Part shown: positions 1-8,638 of the stretch, in pieces | How positions within the stretch are numbered: position 1 is the stretch's first letter | How the letters are laid out: every line of letters begins with the position of its first letter | Assembly (NCBI GenBank): GCA_036565605.1 | Contig: DATCXV010000023.1 | Coordinates: 1-46,726, forward strand | Reading direction: 5' to 3' | DNA: 46,726 bases | Source: UBA6065 sp036565605 | GTDB taxonomy: Bacteria; Patescibacteriota; Minisyncoccia; Phycocordibacterales; UBA6065 | Notes under the pieces: generated by a model | Database searches by the model: none | Told to the model about the DNA's origin: nothing | Seen by the model: the letters and a program-made list of their open reading frames with translations, nothing else | Translations under genes and position numbers: made by a program

Positions 1-1
1 G

Positions 2-1540
2 GTCTCGACCGGTTCTACCGGCTCGACTGGCTCGACTGTCGTCAACTCGGGCGTTGAAGGTACGCTCACCGTCGACAAGGCATCGATCTCAAACTCGACT
101 GTCTACGAAGGTGACACCATGCACGCTATCTTGGGCCTCAAGGCTGAAGCTAAGCTCTCGGATATCAACATCCAGCGCGTTAAGCTCAACCTCGGTACGA
201 ACACTTCGTTCTACACAAAGGTCTTCAAGACGCTCTACCTTACCGATGACTCGGGCCGCGTTCTCGCTCAGGCTGACCTGAACTCGAACACGGTTGTTAA
301 GGACTCGGGATCGTACTACATTACCCTCGGCGGCTTCAGCTACAATGTTCCTAAGGACTCTTCGAAGTACCTCTGGCTCAAGGCTGACGTCTACGCATCG
401 ATCAAGGATGCTGACCAGGGTTCTCGCTCGATCACGGTAGAAACTGACGGCGTTCGCGGTATCGACGGTGCAGGTATCGATCAGTACGCTCCGGCAGGTT
501 CGATCGCTCAGACCGTTTCGGTCACGACGTCGCTCACTGACTCGGCTACCCTTGACCTCTCGCTCAACAGCGCGAACTTCAAGGCTGCTGATGTTATCGC
601 TAAGGACGGCTCGAACAACGACGAAGCTGACAAGGTTTCGCTCCTCGCGTTCGACCTCCGCGCGAACAAGGCTGATGTCAAGGTTACCGATCTCAAGATC
701 GCTTTGACCAATGACAACGGCGTATCGCACGCTACGACCACGACGATCTACCTCTACGACGGCTCGACCCTGATCCAGTCTGAATCGGTTGATACGACCG
801 GCTCGGATGCAGGCAAGGCAGTCTTCGAGGATATCGACAACCTCATCATCTCGAAGGATTCGACCAAGACCCTTACGGTCAAGGCTGACATCCGCGAGGC
901 TGACTCGACCAAGACGAACATCTCGGCTTCCGTCTCGACGATCACCGCAGAGAACCTCAACGGTACCTCGGTTAACGCTTCGGGCTCGGCTGCTGGCGAA
1001 ACGATGGCTATCCGCAACGTCGGACCGGTCTTCGCTCTCGTTGGTACTCCGACGATGACTCGCACCTCGGTTTCGTCGAATGACGACACCGGTGTTGCAA
1101 CCTCGACTGGTTCTGCGAACTTCACTGTCCGCGTAACTGCTCTCGGTGGCGATATCGTCTTCGGCTCGACTGGCTCGACCACGACGCTCTTCGGCGTCAA
1201 CGGCGCTGCTACGACGACTACGACCTACCTCGCTGTTTACAAGAACGGCGCATCGGCAGGCTCGCTCTCGGCTAACAGCTCGGGTGGCACGAACGCTATC
1301 GTCTCGTACTCGGTTCCGTCGTCTGGCGTAACCTCGTCGGGTGAATCGTTCACGCTCTCGAAGAACAACACGGTTGACATCCCTGTCACTGTTCAGTTCA
1401 CTGTTAACGGTTCGTCGGCTAACACCTACGCTGTTCAGATCAACGGCTTCAAGTGGCAGTCGTCGTCGACCGGCCAGCAGGATTCCACCTCGATGACCAA
1501 CAAGTCTGAGTGGAGGACTCCTTCGGTCTCGCTTCCGTAG
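2..1540 (+). CDS. Surface-layer-like Ser/Thr-rich protein, 3' part
   Basis: The frame is open from base 2, so this is the C-terminal 512 residues of a longer protein whose start lies outside the window. It opens with a Ser-Thr-Gly linker (STGSTGSTGST), then shows at least two related beta-rich modules of roughly 130-150 residues, each with a YLYDG/YLTDD-like strand and a KDSxKxLxVKAD-like strand, followed by a Thr/Ser-rich third segment. There is almost no Cys. Codon choice is extremely biased (TCG for Ser, AAG for Lys, GAC for Asp, CTC for Leu), as in rplJ and rplL here, which implies very high expression. A strong terminator follows. I infer a major exported S-layer or adhesin-like protein; no enzymatic motif is visible. 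An N-terminal anchoring domain would be upstream. Confidence 0.7.
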   Translation, partial: VSTGSTGSTGSTVVNSGVEGTLTVDKASISNSTVYEGDTMHAILGLKAEAKLSDINIQRVKLNLGTNTSFYTKVFKTLYLTDDSGRVLAQADLNSNTVVKDSGSYYITLGGFSYNVPKDSSKYLWLKADVYASIKDADQGSRSITVETDGVRGIDGAGIDQYAPAGSIAQTVSVTTSLTDSATLDLSLNSANFKAADVIAKDGSNNDEADKVSLLAFDLRANKADVKVTDLKIALTNDNGVSHATTTTIYLYDGSTLIQSESVDTTGSDAGKAVFEDIDNLIISKDSTKTLTVKADIREADSTKTNISASVSTITAENLNGTSVNASGSAAGETMAIRNVGPVFALVGTPTMTRTSVSSNDDTGVATSTGSANFTVRVTALGGDIVFGSTGSTTTLFGVNGAATTTTTYLAVYKNGASAGSLSANSSGGTNAIVSYSVPSSGVTSSGESFTLSKNNTVDIPVTVQFTVNGSSANTYAVQINGFKWQSSSTGQQDSTSMTNKSEWRTPSVSLP

Positions 1541-1600
1541 TATCGGTAGCGACGCATACGGAAAGCTCTGTTGAAAGACATGGCTTGACGTAAGCCAAGT

Positions 1601-1630
1601 AAAAGCCGCCTCTTACGAGGCGGCTTTTAC
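1601..1630 (+). terminator. Intrinsic terminator of the surface protein gene
   Basis: Perfect GC-rich stem AAAAGCCGCC / GGCGGCTTTT with a short loop, about 60 bases after the stop codon. The A-run and T-run make it potentially bidirectional. Confidence 0.85.
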
Positions 1631-1656
1631 GTTGTCTGAAATGGCGTATGGCAGGG

Positions 1657-1669
1657 TATAATAGGCGAA
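1657..1669 (+). promoter_or_regulatory. -10 box, leaderless promoter of the 1669 gene
   Basis: Consensus TATAAT at 1657-1662, then six bases and the ATG at 1669. The expected transcription start coincides with the start codon. No clear -35 box. Confidence 0.65.
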
Positions 1670-2640
1670 TGAAAAGGGAATCTCGCGGTTTTATTAAACA
1701 TGTCACAGGATTTACGATCGTTGTCTGTATTCTGTTCATTGTTGTTGCCGCTGCCGCAAAATACGTGCCAGCAGGAATTACGGGCAGCAATGGCGGACAG
1801 GGCGGCATTTCATATGTCGATCAGACGCCTGATTATGGAGCGCGTAGTAATCCACTTCTTGGATTTTTGGATACGATAGGCACTGGGTATCGGGGTGGCG
1901 AGGGTGCAAGCTACACATCCGCTTCGTCAGGCTCTATCGTGCTTGATCAAGGCAATGCGTCGTATTCAAGTCAGCCGTTCGAAGAGCATGTGGTGATCGA
2001 AAATCGTGGTAACACGTCGGTCGACATCACTGGTTGGACATTGATGAATGGTAAAGGTTCACGACCGATCCAGAATTCCCAAAACGATTATTTCTATCCA
2101 ACAGCGGATTCGGCAATGATCGGACAGGGAACGCAGTTCTTGGATCCATCGGGCAAATTTATTGTGGGTGATATTGTGCTTAAGCCAGGCGATCGTGCGA
2201 TTGTTGTTACTGGTGGTCCATTCGCGAATTTTCCTTATTCCATCAACACATCATTTCGCGAGAATATCTGTGTCGGTTACCTAAAGAATTATCCATTCGA
2301 TCCGCCGCTTGATCGAACCTGTCCTTATATCGACAGCGATCCGGATATACGTCTTATGACCGACGAATGTTACGACTACATGAGAAGTCTTCCGAACTGT
2401 ACTGATCCATCCGTGTCCGACAAGCGTCGTTATGACGAACAAACGTCAGTGTGCCGCAACTATATGGCAACAAGGCTTAATTATCCTTCGTGCGTAGCGC
2501 GCAATCAGAATTCTGCTGACTTTTCGAAAAATCAATGGCGCGTTTTTTTGGGTAAGAAGTTAGAGTTGTGGGCTTCGTCACATGAATCGATTACTCTCTA
2601 TGACAGAACAGGAAATGTGGTTGATCGGGTGAGTTATTAA
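1669..2640 (+). CDS. Membrane-anchored lamin-tail-domain (LTD) protein
   Basis: A 323-residue exported protein. A basic N-terminus and a hydrophobic stretch at about residues 9-29 form a signal anchor. Residues about 75-190 resemble the lamin tail domain, an immunoglobulin-like fold common on surfaces of CPR bacteria: VVIENRGN, DITGWTLMN and LKPGDRAIVVTGG are typical strands. The second half carries a Cys-containing insert (about eight Cys, probably disulphides) before the fold closes with WASSHESITLYDRTGNVVD. An in-frame ATG at 1648 lies upstream of the -10 box, so the ATG at 1669 is preferred. Followed by a second LTD gene. Role probably structural or adhesive; no catalytic motif seen. Confidence 0.7.
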   Translation: MKRESRGFIKHVTGFTIVVCILFIVVAAAAKYVPAGITGSNGGQGGISYVDQTPDYGARSNPLLGFLDTIGTGYRGGEGASYTSASSGSIVLDQGNASYSSQPFEEHVVIENRGNTSVDITGWTLMNGKGSRPIQNSQNDYFYPTADSAMIGQGTQFLDPSGKFIVGDIVLKPGDRAIVVTGGPFANFPYSINTSFRENICVGYLKNYPFDPPLDRTCPYIDSDPDIRLMTDECYDYMRSLPNCTDPSVSDKRRYDEQTSVCRNYMATRLNYPSCVARNQNSADFSKNQWRVFLGKKLELWASSHESITLYDRTGNVVDRVSY

Positions 2641-2694
2641 CACTTTTTAGGAAAACTTTAACTTTATTTTATCTTTTCTTTATCTCTGATTCGT

Positions 2695-2707
2695 TAAGAT
2701 CTCGGTA
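2695..2707 (+). promoter_or_regulatory. -10 box, leaderless promoter of the 2707 gene
   Basis: TAAGAT at 2695-2700, exactly six bases before the ATG. It matches the consensus less well than others but has the same spacing as seven other genes in the window. Confidence 0.45.
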
Positions 2708-4185
2708 TGACTATACCGAGATCTTTTTTGTCTGGTTTTATTATTGCGATTTTCTGCGTTCTTCTCGTTCCGGTTTCCGCTTCTGCGGCAGTTTTATTTA
2801 CCGAAGTGATGTATGACGTGTCGGGAACGGACACAGGTAGGGAATGGATCGAAGTCTACAACGATACGGCTGACACTATTGATTTGTCGACTTTTAAATT
2901 GTCCGAATCCAATACCAATCACCGCATTACGGCGGTTGGTTCGGCATCGGTGTCTGCCGGCGGATATGCGGTTATTGCAGATGATGATGCAAAATTTATG
3001 GCTGATAATCCTGGATTTTCAGGGTCCCTATTCACCAGCTCTTTTTCGCTTTCGAATTCAGGTGAAGCGTTAGGACTGCGAGACGCTGCCGATACCGATA
3101 CAGATTCATTTTCGTACGATGTTTCCATAGGTGGCGCCGGTGATGGCAACACTCTCCAAAAGAGCGCTGCTCTTTCATGGATCGCTGCGGCGCCGACACC
3201 TGGTTCTGCTACGACCGCAACAGAATCTACTTCTGTGTCGCAAGACTCATCTTCAGATGGATCGGATTCGACTTCGGATGATTCCGGTTCGCAATCTGAA
3301 TCGGAAGGATCGTCCAATGTGAATATACAGACTTATTCGTCCCATCACAGCCAACAAGTGGCAAATGTTTCCTATGATGCACCGGAATTACAGGTTTCAA
3401 GCGGTCGTGCCCGTTTCGGTTTTGTCGGAGTTCCGTTGGAATTCGAGGCAAAAATTAAATCGGCAAAAAACATTTCCGCAGGAAATGCAGCCTCACATGT
3501 CTGGTCTATGGGCGATGGTACGCAGCTTTCGGGACAGTTCGTCTCGCATGCATACGATTATCCGGGTGACTACATGGTGGTGTTGAATTCGGGATATGGC
3601 GGTGCAGATGCTGTATCGCGAGTGACCGTGAAGATTGTTGCGCCCCAGGTCGACATTATTTCTGCAAACGCTGACTATATCGAGATTTCTAATCGTGACG
3701 AGCACGAAGTGAACATTGGTTCGTGGGTGATCGAATCTGATGGTGGGCGATTCATTATTCCAACCGACACTATCATTGCCGGAAAATCTTCGATCAAACT
3801 CCCAGCTCGTGCGACCAGACTTTCGTTTTCAGAAGGCGCCGTCCGAATCGCAGTGCCGTCGGGTGCAGTGATGGCATCGACCATGTCATCCGGATCTATT
3901 TCGGTAGCGGCAACCACGTTGCTCGATATATCTCCTGGAATGAGTGAAGAGGCGGTGCGCGCCCGTGCGGTTGCCGCACTGGCGCAAACTCCAACCCAGG
4001 TTCTGGCACAAAAACCGACGCAAGTTGCTGTCGCCGACACAGAAGTTATTGCGACAACAACCTTTGCTTCTGTGCCAGATCCGATTTCTACAACTACCGA
4101 AACTGCATCGGTCATATTTGCAGTTCCTGAACGCGAACGTCGTGGTCTGTGGAATGCTTTTATTGGATTATTTCGCGAACAATGA
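2707..4185 (+). CDS. Secreted LTD-PKD surface protein
   Basis: 492 residues. A clear signal peptide (hydrophobic core about residues 8-27, ending ASASAA) is followed by a lamin tail domain at about 30-150 (LFTEVMYDVSGTDTGREWIEVYN is its typical opening), an acidic Ser/Asp-rich linker at about 170-205, a PKD-like beta-sandwich at about 235-315 (WSMGDG, VSHAYDYPGDY), and a second LTD-like module at about 315-400 (DYIEISNRDEHEVNIGSW). The last 15 residues are a basic/aromatic amphipathic tail (RRGLWNAFIGLF). The whole protein should be outside the cell. It is flanked by another LTD gene and the beta-helix/lipase gene, so this is a surface-protein cluster. No enzymatic residues recognised. Confidence 0.75.
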   Translation: MTIPRSFLSGFIIAIFCVLLVPVSASAAVLFTEVMYDVSGTDTGREWIEVYNDTADTIDLSTFKLSESNTNHRITAVGSASVSAGGYAVIADDDAKFMADNPGFSGSLFTSSFSLSNSGEALGLRDAADTDTDSFSYDVSIGGAGDGNTLQKSAALSWIAAAPTPGSATTATESTSVSQDSSSDGSDSTSDDSGSQSESEGSSNVNIQTYSSHHSQQVANVSYDAPELQVSSGRARFGFVGVPLEFEAKIKSAKNISAGNAASHVWSMGDGTQLSGQFVSHAYDYPGDYMVVLNSGYGGADAVSRVTVKIVAPQVDIISANADYIEISNRDEHEVNIGSWVIESDGGRFIIPTDTIIAGKSSIKLPARATRLSFSEGAVRIAVPSGAVMASTMSSGSISVAATTLLDISPGMSEEAVRARAVAALAQTPTQVLAQKPTQVAVADTEVIATTTFASVPDPISTTTETASVIFAVPERERRGLWNAFIGLFREQ

Positions 4186-4192
4186 AGCGTGC

Positions 4193-4205
4193 TATGCTGA
4201 AGCTA
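4193..4205 (+). promoter_or_regulatory. Extended -10 box, leaderless promoter of the 43-aa gene
   Basis: TATGCT at 4193-4198 preceded by TG (extended -10), exactly six bases before the ATG at 4205. Confidence 0.55.
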
Positions 4206-4336
4206 TGTTTGATAAGACTTTCTTCAAATTCGCCCTTGGATTTGCGGCAATTGTATTGGCGAGCCTTGCGGCGATCTATGTTTCGGGACATATCGGCACG
4301 GCGCCAGAAGACGTTCAGACTGCTTCTGCGCGTTAG
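4205..4336 (+). CDS. 43-residue single-span membrane protein
   Basis: A short frame encoding a basic N-terminus (MFDKTFFK), one hydrophobic segment at about residues 8-28 and a polar tail of about 15 residues. It is supported by a -10 box at the leaderless spacing and by its typical membrane-protein composition. It overlaps the start of the following beta-helix/lipase gene by about 59 bases in another frame, so translation of the large protein may be coupled to it. No homologue recognised; function unknown. It could instead be a translated leader peptide for the large gene. Confidence 0.5.
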   Translation: MFDKTFFKFALGFAAIVLASLAAIYVSGHIGTAPEDVQTASAR

Positions 4337-7300
4337 TACGATTTTCGCGTTTTTTGGAAGCGTATTTTCCGTCGGATTTTTAGAGACATTGTATGCGGCG
4401 ACGATCGCACCGCAGGCGATCTCGCAGGACACCGTGTGGACCGTCGAGGAAAGTCCTTATGTTGTATCGTCGCGGGGAATGACCGTCGACCATGACGTAA
4501 CACTTACGATCGAGCCGGGAGTTATTGTAAAACTGCAATCGAATGGATTTTTGAATCCTGGGGGAATCCATGTGTTTGGAGCATTGTCTGTTGGTAGCTC
4601 GGATGGAGATCCAGTCATCATCACTTCTTATAAAGACGATAGTGCTGGAGGTGACACAAACGGTGACGCGGATGCGACTACACCGGCGGCGGGCGACTGG
4701 GTCCACGCGCTTTCTTTCGAGACAGGATCTTCTGGGACATTTGATAATGTTGTCGTTCGTTACGGCGGGCTTGATAATTGCGTGTATGGATGCAGGTATG
4801 AAGGAATGATCGATAGTGCGGGTACAGTTTCGATTAGACACTCTACTTTTACGAATGCGCAGTATGCGCCAGTGCGTCAAATTGACGGAACGCTCGAGGT
4901 GACCGACTCCACACTTTCAACATCGACCTATGGTTTTGTGCAGTTGGGCGGTACGGCGGAATTTTCTGGAAACACGATTCAACACATGGAAAGCCAAGGT
5001 GTCCGCATCACTGCGGGTACGTCGCGAATTGTCGAGAATGACATTCAGGGTGGAATTGATGGAATCTTTGCCACCGGTGGAGAAGTGGTGTTTGGAAAGA
5101 ATTCATTTTCAGGAACAAGTAGGGCTGCGGTGATACTATCAAGCGCATCCTTTACAGATGAAGGTGACAACACCTCGATTTCAGGGGTATCCGGAATTTT
5201 GCTTACAGGATCTCTTGCTACTTCGACACAGTTATATCCTCTGTCTTTGCCTTATCGTTTCGATGGGCTTGTGGTTCCTCTAGGAGTTTCTCTTTCTATA
5301 AAGCCGGGCACGGTTATCAAAATGGGAGACAGTTATGGAGGTGGTGTTCACATTTTCGGTACGCTTTCTATGGGCGAGATCGGTAGCGATCCAGTTATTG
5401 TAACTTCCTTGCATGATGATGTTGGTGGAGATACCAATGCGAATGGTTCCACGACGGTGCCTGCTGCACAGGATTGGCGTAAACCTTTCACGTTCGAATC
5501 CGGCTCACAGGGTGATATCCGTAATGCCATATTCCGATATGGAGGTTTGGACCAATGTATATATGGTTGTGTCCGTTATGCCATGGTAGAGAACGGTAAT
5601 GGAGTGTTGTCGATTCATCGTTCCACCTTTACGCATGCGACGATTGCGATCGCGGCGGGTGGATTGGGTACAACAACGATCGAAGACTCTGATATATCTG
5701 ATGTGAATTTCGGCGTCTATGGCAATACAGGTTCCGGCGTATCGATTCGCCACTCAAATATTCAGGGTAATCACGCCATTGAAAACTTGGGTGTCGAAAA
5801 TGTTGATGCTGCAGATAACTGGTGGGGAGATGCATCTGGGCCACGACAGACAACAAACCTTGCCGGGATAGGGTCATTTGCGACGGAACATGTTTTGTAT
5901 GAACCGTGGAGTCTCGAACCATTCGACGCTGGGGCTGGAACAGGGGAGGCTCTAAGCGATGAAGCTGCGACGACCTCTTGTGCGGCTGATTGCTTTTCGA
6001 GCGTTATGTTTTTGCCGGGACTTGAAGCTTCGCGGCTGTATGTGGACTCACTTGAAGACGATGAGGGCGAAGCACAGCTTTGGGAGCCGAAGACATTGTT
6101 AAGCAGCCTTATTCCGCAACTGTATCTTGATGAAAACGGGAAATCTCTTCGAGATGATATTTATACGCGCGATGTAATCGACGAAGGTATTGTGCCGATA
6201 GCGGGACCGAATATCTATAAGTCGTTTATCCGTATGATGGATGGATTGAAAGAAGAGGGCGCGATCACAGACTGGGAGGCGATACCGTATGACTGGCGTC
6301 TGTCTATCGACGACATACTTTCAAGTGGTGTGAAAACCGTGTTTGGTATCTCGTACCTTCAAGCGACATCGACGCCGTACATTGTTCAAGAATTAGAAAG
6401 ACTTGCGGCGGGATCAAAGTCTGGAAAGGTAACGATCGTAGCGCATTCAAATGGAGGCTTGCTTGCTAAGGCATTGATGATGCGACTTGAAGAGATGGGA
6501 TTGGAAAATCTGGTCGACAAAATGGTTCTTGTAGCAGTGCCTCAGGTGGGAACTCCGCAGGCGGCTGGAGCACTTCTTCATGGTTTTGATCAAGGTATGC
6601 CCACAGACGGTGTCGACTTTATCATGTCACCGAAAGTGGCGCGTGAGTTAGGAAGGAACATGTCGGGCGCGTATGGACTGTTGCCGTCTGACCTGTATTT
6701 CACCTTGGTTTCCGATCCGATTGCCACATTTCCGGCCACTTCGACCTTACCCGAATTGTCGGCGGCTACTCGCCAATTCGGCGCCGCGATCTTTGGTCGT
6801 GACTCGTTCTTTGATTTCCTGCGCGGCGCCGAAGGCCGTAACGCAGCGGTGTATGCTGACATTATGTCGCCGCAAGTATTGAATGCGGGTTTGCTTGCTT
6901 ATGCAAAAAATCTGCATGATCGTCTTGATGCGTGGACACCGCCTTCGTCCGTGCATGTGATCCAGATCGCGGGGTGGGGAGTGGATACGGTGAAAGGCAT
7001 TCGTTATTTCCAGGGCGTACGTAAGGGTAAACCGGTTATACAGTATGACGTTCTAACAACCGAAGATGGAGATAACACGGTCGTTGTTCCCAGCGCACTT
7101 GCCATAGCAACATCGACCGCGAATGTGGAGAGGTATTGGTTGGATCTTCAACTTGTTGGTTCAGGTTTCTTTCGAAGAACCCCTCAACATAAAAATATTC
7201 TTGAAATACCTGAGCTAGAGAATGGTATTAAACAAATTATAAAAAATCGAAGCATTCTTGATGGTGAGGATTTTTCAACTTCAACACCACCTTCTACAAA

Positions 7301-8159
7301 TCCTATCAAGAAACTCAAATTCTCTTTGATTTCTCCCGTCTATGCTTTCGATATGTTCGACGATGAAGGAAATCACACGGGCATATCCACATCGACCGGT
7401 CAGATTGAAGAAAATATACCCGGTACCAGTTATCGTCAATTTGGTGATGTGAAATATATAAGTGTCCCAATCGATACAATAGTCTTGATTAACCAATCTT
7501 CGCCTCCGCACCAGGGCAGATCCTCTTCGGTTCATATTACTGTCAGTAATCCCAGTACTTCGGAACAAATCTTAGAAGAGGAAATGAATGATCCTGATAA
7601 TGTTGGATCGTACACCGTCGTTGTTCAGGAAAGTATTGGAGATGTGGTTGCCTCTTCAACAGCATACGTGGATATTCCAGCGACAGAAGAATTTGTTGCG
7701 ACTTTAGATATCCCTGAATCAATTGAAGATTTACCTAATCTGGAAACAGATCAGAACGCAGATGGTGTCACTGATATCACTGTTGAACCCGGAGAAATAT
7801 ATGCTGAACCAACTCCGATAGAGGAGTCAGTGGAAGTGGCTCCAATAGTTTCTATTAATGAACCAGAAAGACATTCAAGTAGGGGGTCTCAACACAGAAG
7901 TGTTCCTGCAATCAAAAATATAGTCACAAAACCTATAAACAAAACTGTTGAAACGGTGGTACCAAAAATTGTCGTTGAGTCAGTTGAGAAGCCCTTAGTA
8001 AGTAGGGTAGAACAGACACCGATTGTTCACGAAGCCTCTGTTCAAACCGCATCAGTATTCAATGCGGCAGATGATCTAGTTGGTCGCTCCATATTTAGAA
8101 AGTTCACTGCTACAATAAAGTCATGGTTCCACATTGTGGCTAATCTATTTAAACGATGA
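4278..8159 (+). CDS. Secreted beta-helix protein with LCAT-like lipase/acyltransferase domain
   Basis: About 1293 residues from the ATG at 4278, chosen because it directly precedes a signal peptide (RLLLR, then a hydrophobic core, cut near ETLYA). An open frame exists further upstream. Two tandem parallel beta-helix modules of about 265 residues start at about residues 75 and 340 and share TIEPG/SIKPG, a GGDTN/PAA...DW block, YGGLD-CxYGC and xSIRHSTFT/LSIHRSTFT. Residues about 575-985 resemble lecithin:cholesterol acyltransferase/phospholipase: PYDWRL near 670, nucleophile elbow AHSNGG (Ser724), Asp930/Asp932 in EDGDNTVVVPS, and His971 in QHKNIL, a complete candidate triad. A Pro/Ser/Glu-rich stalk and a basic amphipathic C-terminus (IKSWFHIVANLF) follow. 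Inferred role: extracellular hydrolysis or transfer of host lipid acyl chains. The last third is AT-richer than the rest. Confidence 0.75.
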   Translation: MFRDISARRQKTFRLLLRVSTIFAFFGSVFSVGFLETLYAATIAPQAISQDTVWTVEESPYVVSSRGMTVDHDVTLTIEPGVIVKLQSNGFLNPGGIHVFGALSVGSSDGDPVIITSYKDDSAGGDTNGDADATTPAAGDWVHALSFETGSSGTFDNVVVRYGGLDNCVYGCRYEGMIDSAGTVSIRHSTFTNAQYAPVRQIDGTLEVTDSTLSTSTYGFVQLGGTAEFSGNTIQHMESQGVRITAGTSRIVENDIQGGIDGIFATGGEVVFGKNSFSGTSRAAVILSSASFTDEGDNTSISGVSGILLTGSLATSTQLYPLSLPYRFDGLVVPLGVSLSIKPGTVIKMGDSYGGGVHIFGTLSMGEIGSDPVIVTSLHDDVGGDTNANGSTTVPAAQDWRKPFTFESGSQGDIRNAIFRYGGLDQCIYGCVRYAMVENGNGVLSIHRSTFTHATIAIAAGGLGTTTIEDSDISDVNFGVYGNTGSGVSIRHSNIQGNHAIENLGVENVDAADNWWGDASGPRQTTNLAGIGSFATEHVLYEPWSLEPFDAGAGTGEALSDEAATTSCAADCFSSVMFLPGLEASRLYVDSLEDDEGEAQLWEPKTLLSSLIPQLYLDENGKSLRDDIYTRDVIDEGIVPIAGPNIYKSFIRMMDGLKEEGAITDWEAIPYDWRLSIDDILSSGVKTVFGISYLQATSTPYIVQELERLAAGSKSGKVTIVAHSNGGLLAKALMMRLEEMGLENLVDKMVLVAVPQVGTPQAAGALLHGFDQGMPTDGVDFIMSPKVARELGRNMSGAYGLLPSDLYFTLVSDPIATFPATSTLPELSAATRQFGAAIFGRDSFFDFLRGAEGRNAAVYADIMSPQVLNAGLLAYAKNLHDRLDAWTPPSSVHVIQIAGWGVDTVKGIRYFQGVRKGKPVIQYDVLTTEDGDNTVVVPSALAIATSTANVERYWLDLQLVGSGFFRRTPQHKNILEIPELENGIKQIIKNRSILDGEDFSTSTPPSTNPIKKLKFSLISPVYAFDMFDDEGNHTGISTSTGQIEENIPGTSYRQFGDVKYISVPIDTIVLINQSSPPHQGRSSSVHITVSNPSTSEQILEEEMNDPDNVGSYTVVVQESIGDVVASSTAYVDIPATEEFVATLDIPESIEDLPNLETDQNADGVTDITVEPGEIYAEPTPIEESVEVAPIVSINEPERHSSRGSQHRSVPAIKNIVTKPINKTVETVVPKIVVESVEKPLVSRVEQTPIVHEASVQTASVFNAADDLVGRSIFRKFTATIKSWFHIVANLFKR

Positions 8160-8599
8160 AAAATAAAGTATTGCCGATTACTATTCTGTTGATTGCCGTT
8201 CTTGGGAATGTGGCTGCATATATTATTAGGAATCCTTTGGATTTTGGAGTCTGTGAAAAAGCATATTTATTTAATAATAAAGAGACGTGTGTTGATAGTT
8301 CAATTTTGGGGATGGGCAAACCACTCCAAATTTTTGCCGTTTGTCTATTAATAACATCAATTCTACTTATCTTTTTCAACAAAAAAGTTTTCATAGCCTG
8401 GATCAAGTTTGGCATTCTTTGGACAATAGTTAGCCTATTTCTTATCTTTGAATCACCAATATTTGCAAACGGCATTGTGGGGATTCAAAGGGATGATGTT
8501 GCTCGGGTAACTGGAGTACTTTTAATATTGATCAGTCTCATAATTCTCATCACGAAATCGATCAAACTGAAGAGAGCGGAAGGGGTGCACCAAATCTAG
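8156..8599 (+). CDS. Small multi-pass membrane protein, unknown function
   Basis: 147 residues with four hydrophobic segments (about 5-24, 58-75, 80-98 and 117-135) and two Cys (residues 33 and 45) in the first external loop. Its ATG overlaps the TGA of the beta-helix/lipase gene (ATGA), so it is translationally coupled and probably cotranscribed. It is clearly more AT-rich than the genes on either side, matching the AT-rich 3' end of the lipase gene. No family recognised. It might assist or anchor the secreted neighbour, but nothing in the sequence proves this. Confidence 0.6.
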   Translation: MKNKVLPITILLIAVLGNVAAYIIRNPLDFGVCEKAYLFNNKETCVDSSILGMGKPLQIFAVCLLITSILLIFFNKKVFIAWIKFGILWTIVSLFLIFESPIFANGIVGIQRDDVARVTGVLLILISLIILITKSIKLKRAEGVHQI

Positions 8600-8638
8600 A
8601 TGGTACAATCGTAGAGCTCTGAGGTAACACTAATACAC

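Noticed and set aside
89..730. Long open frame on the minus strand opposite the surface protein gene
   Set aside because: It is a by-product of the strong codon bias (TCG/CGA) of the plus-strand gene; its protein is Arg/Glu/Val-rich without any fold, and there is no promoter.
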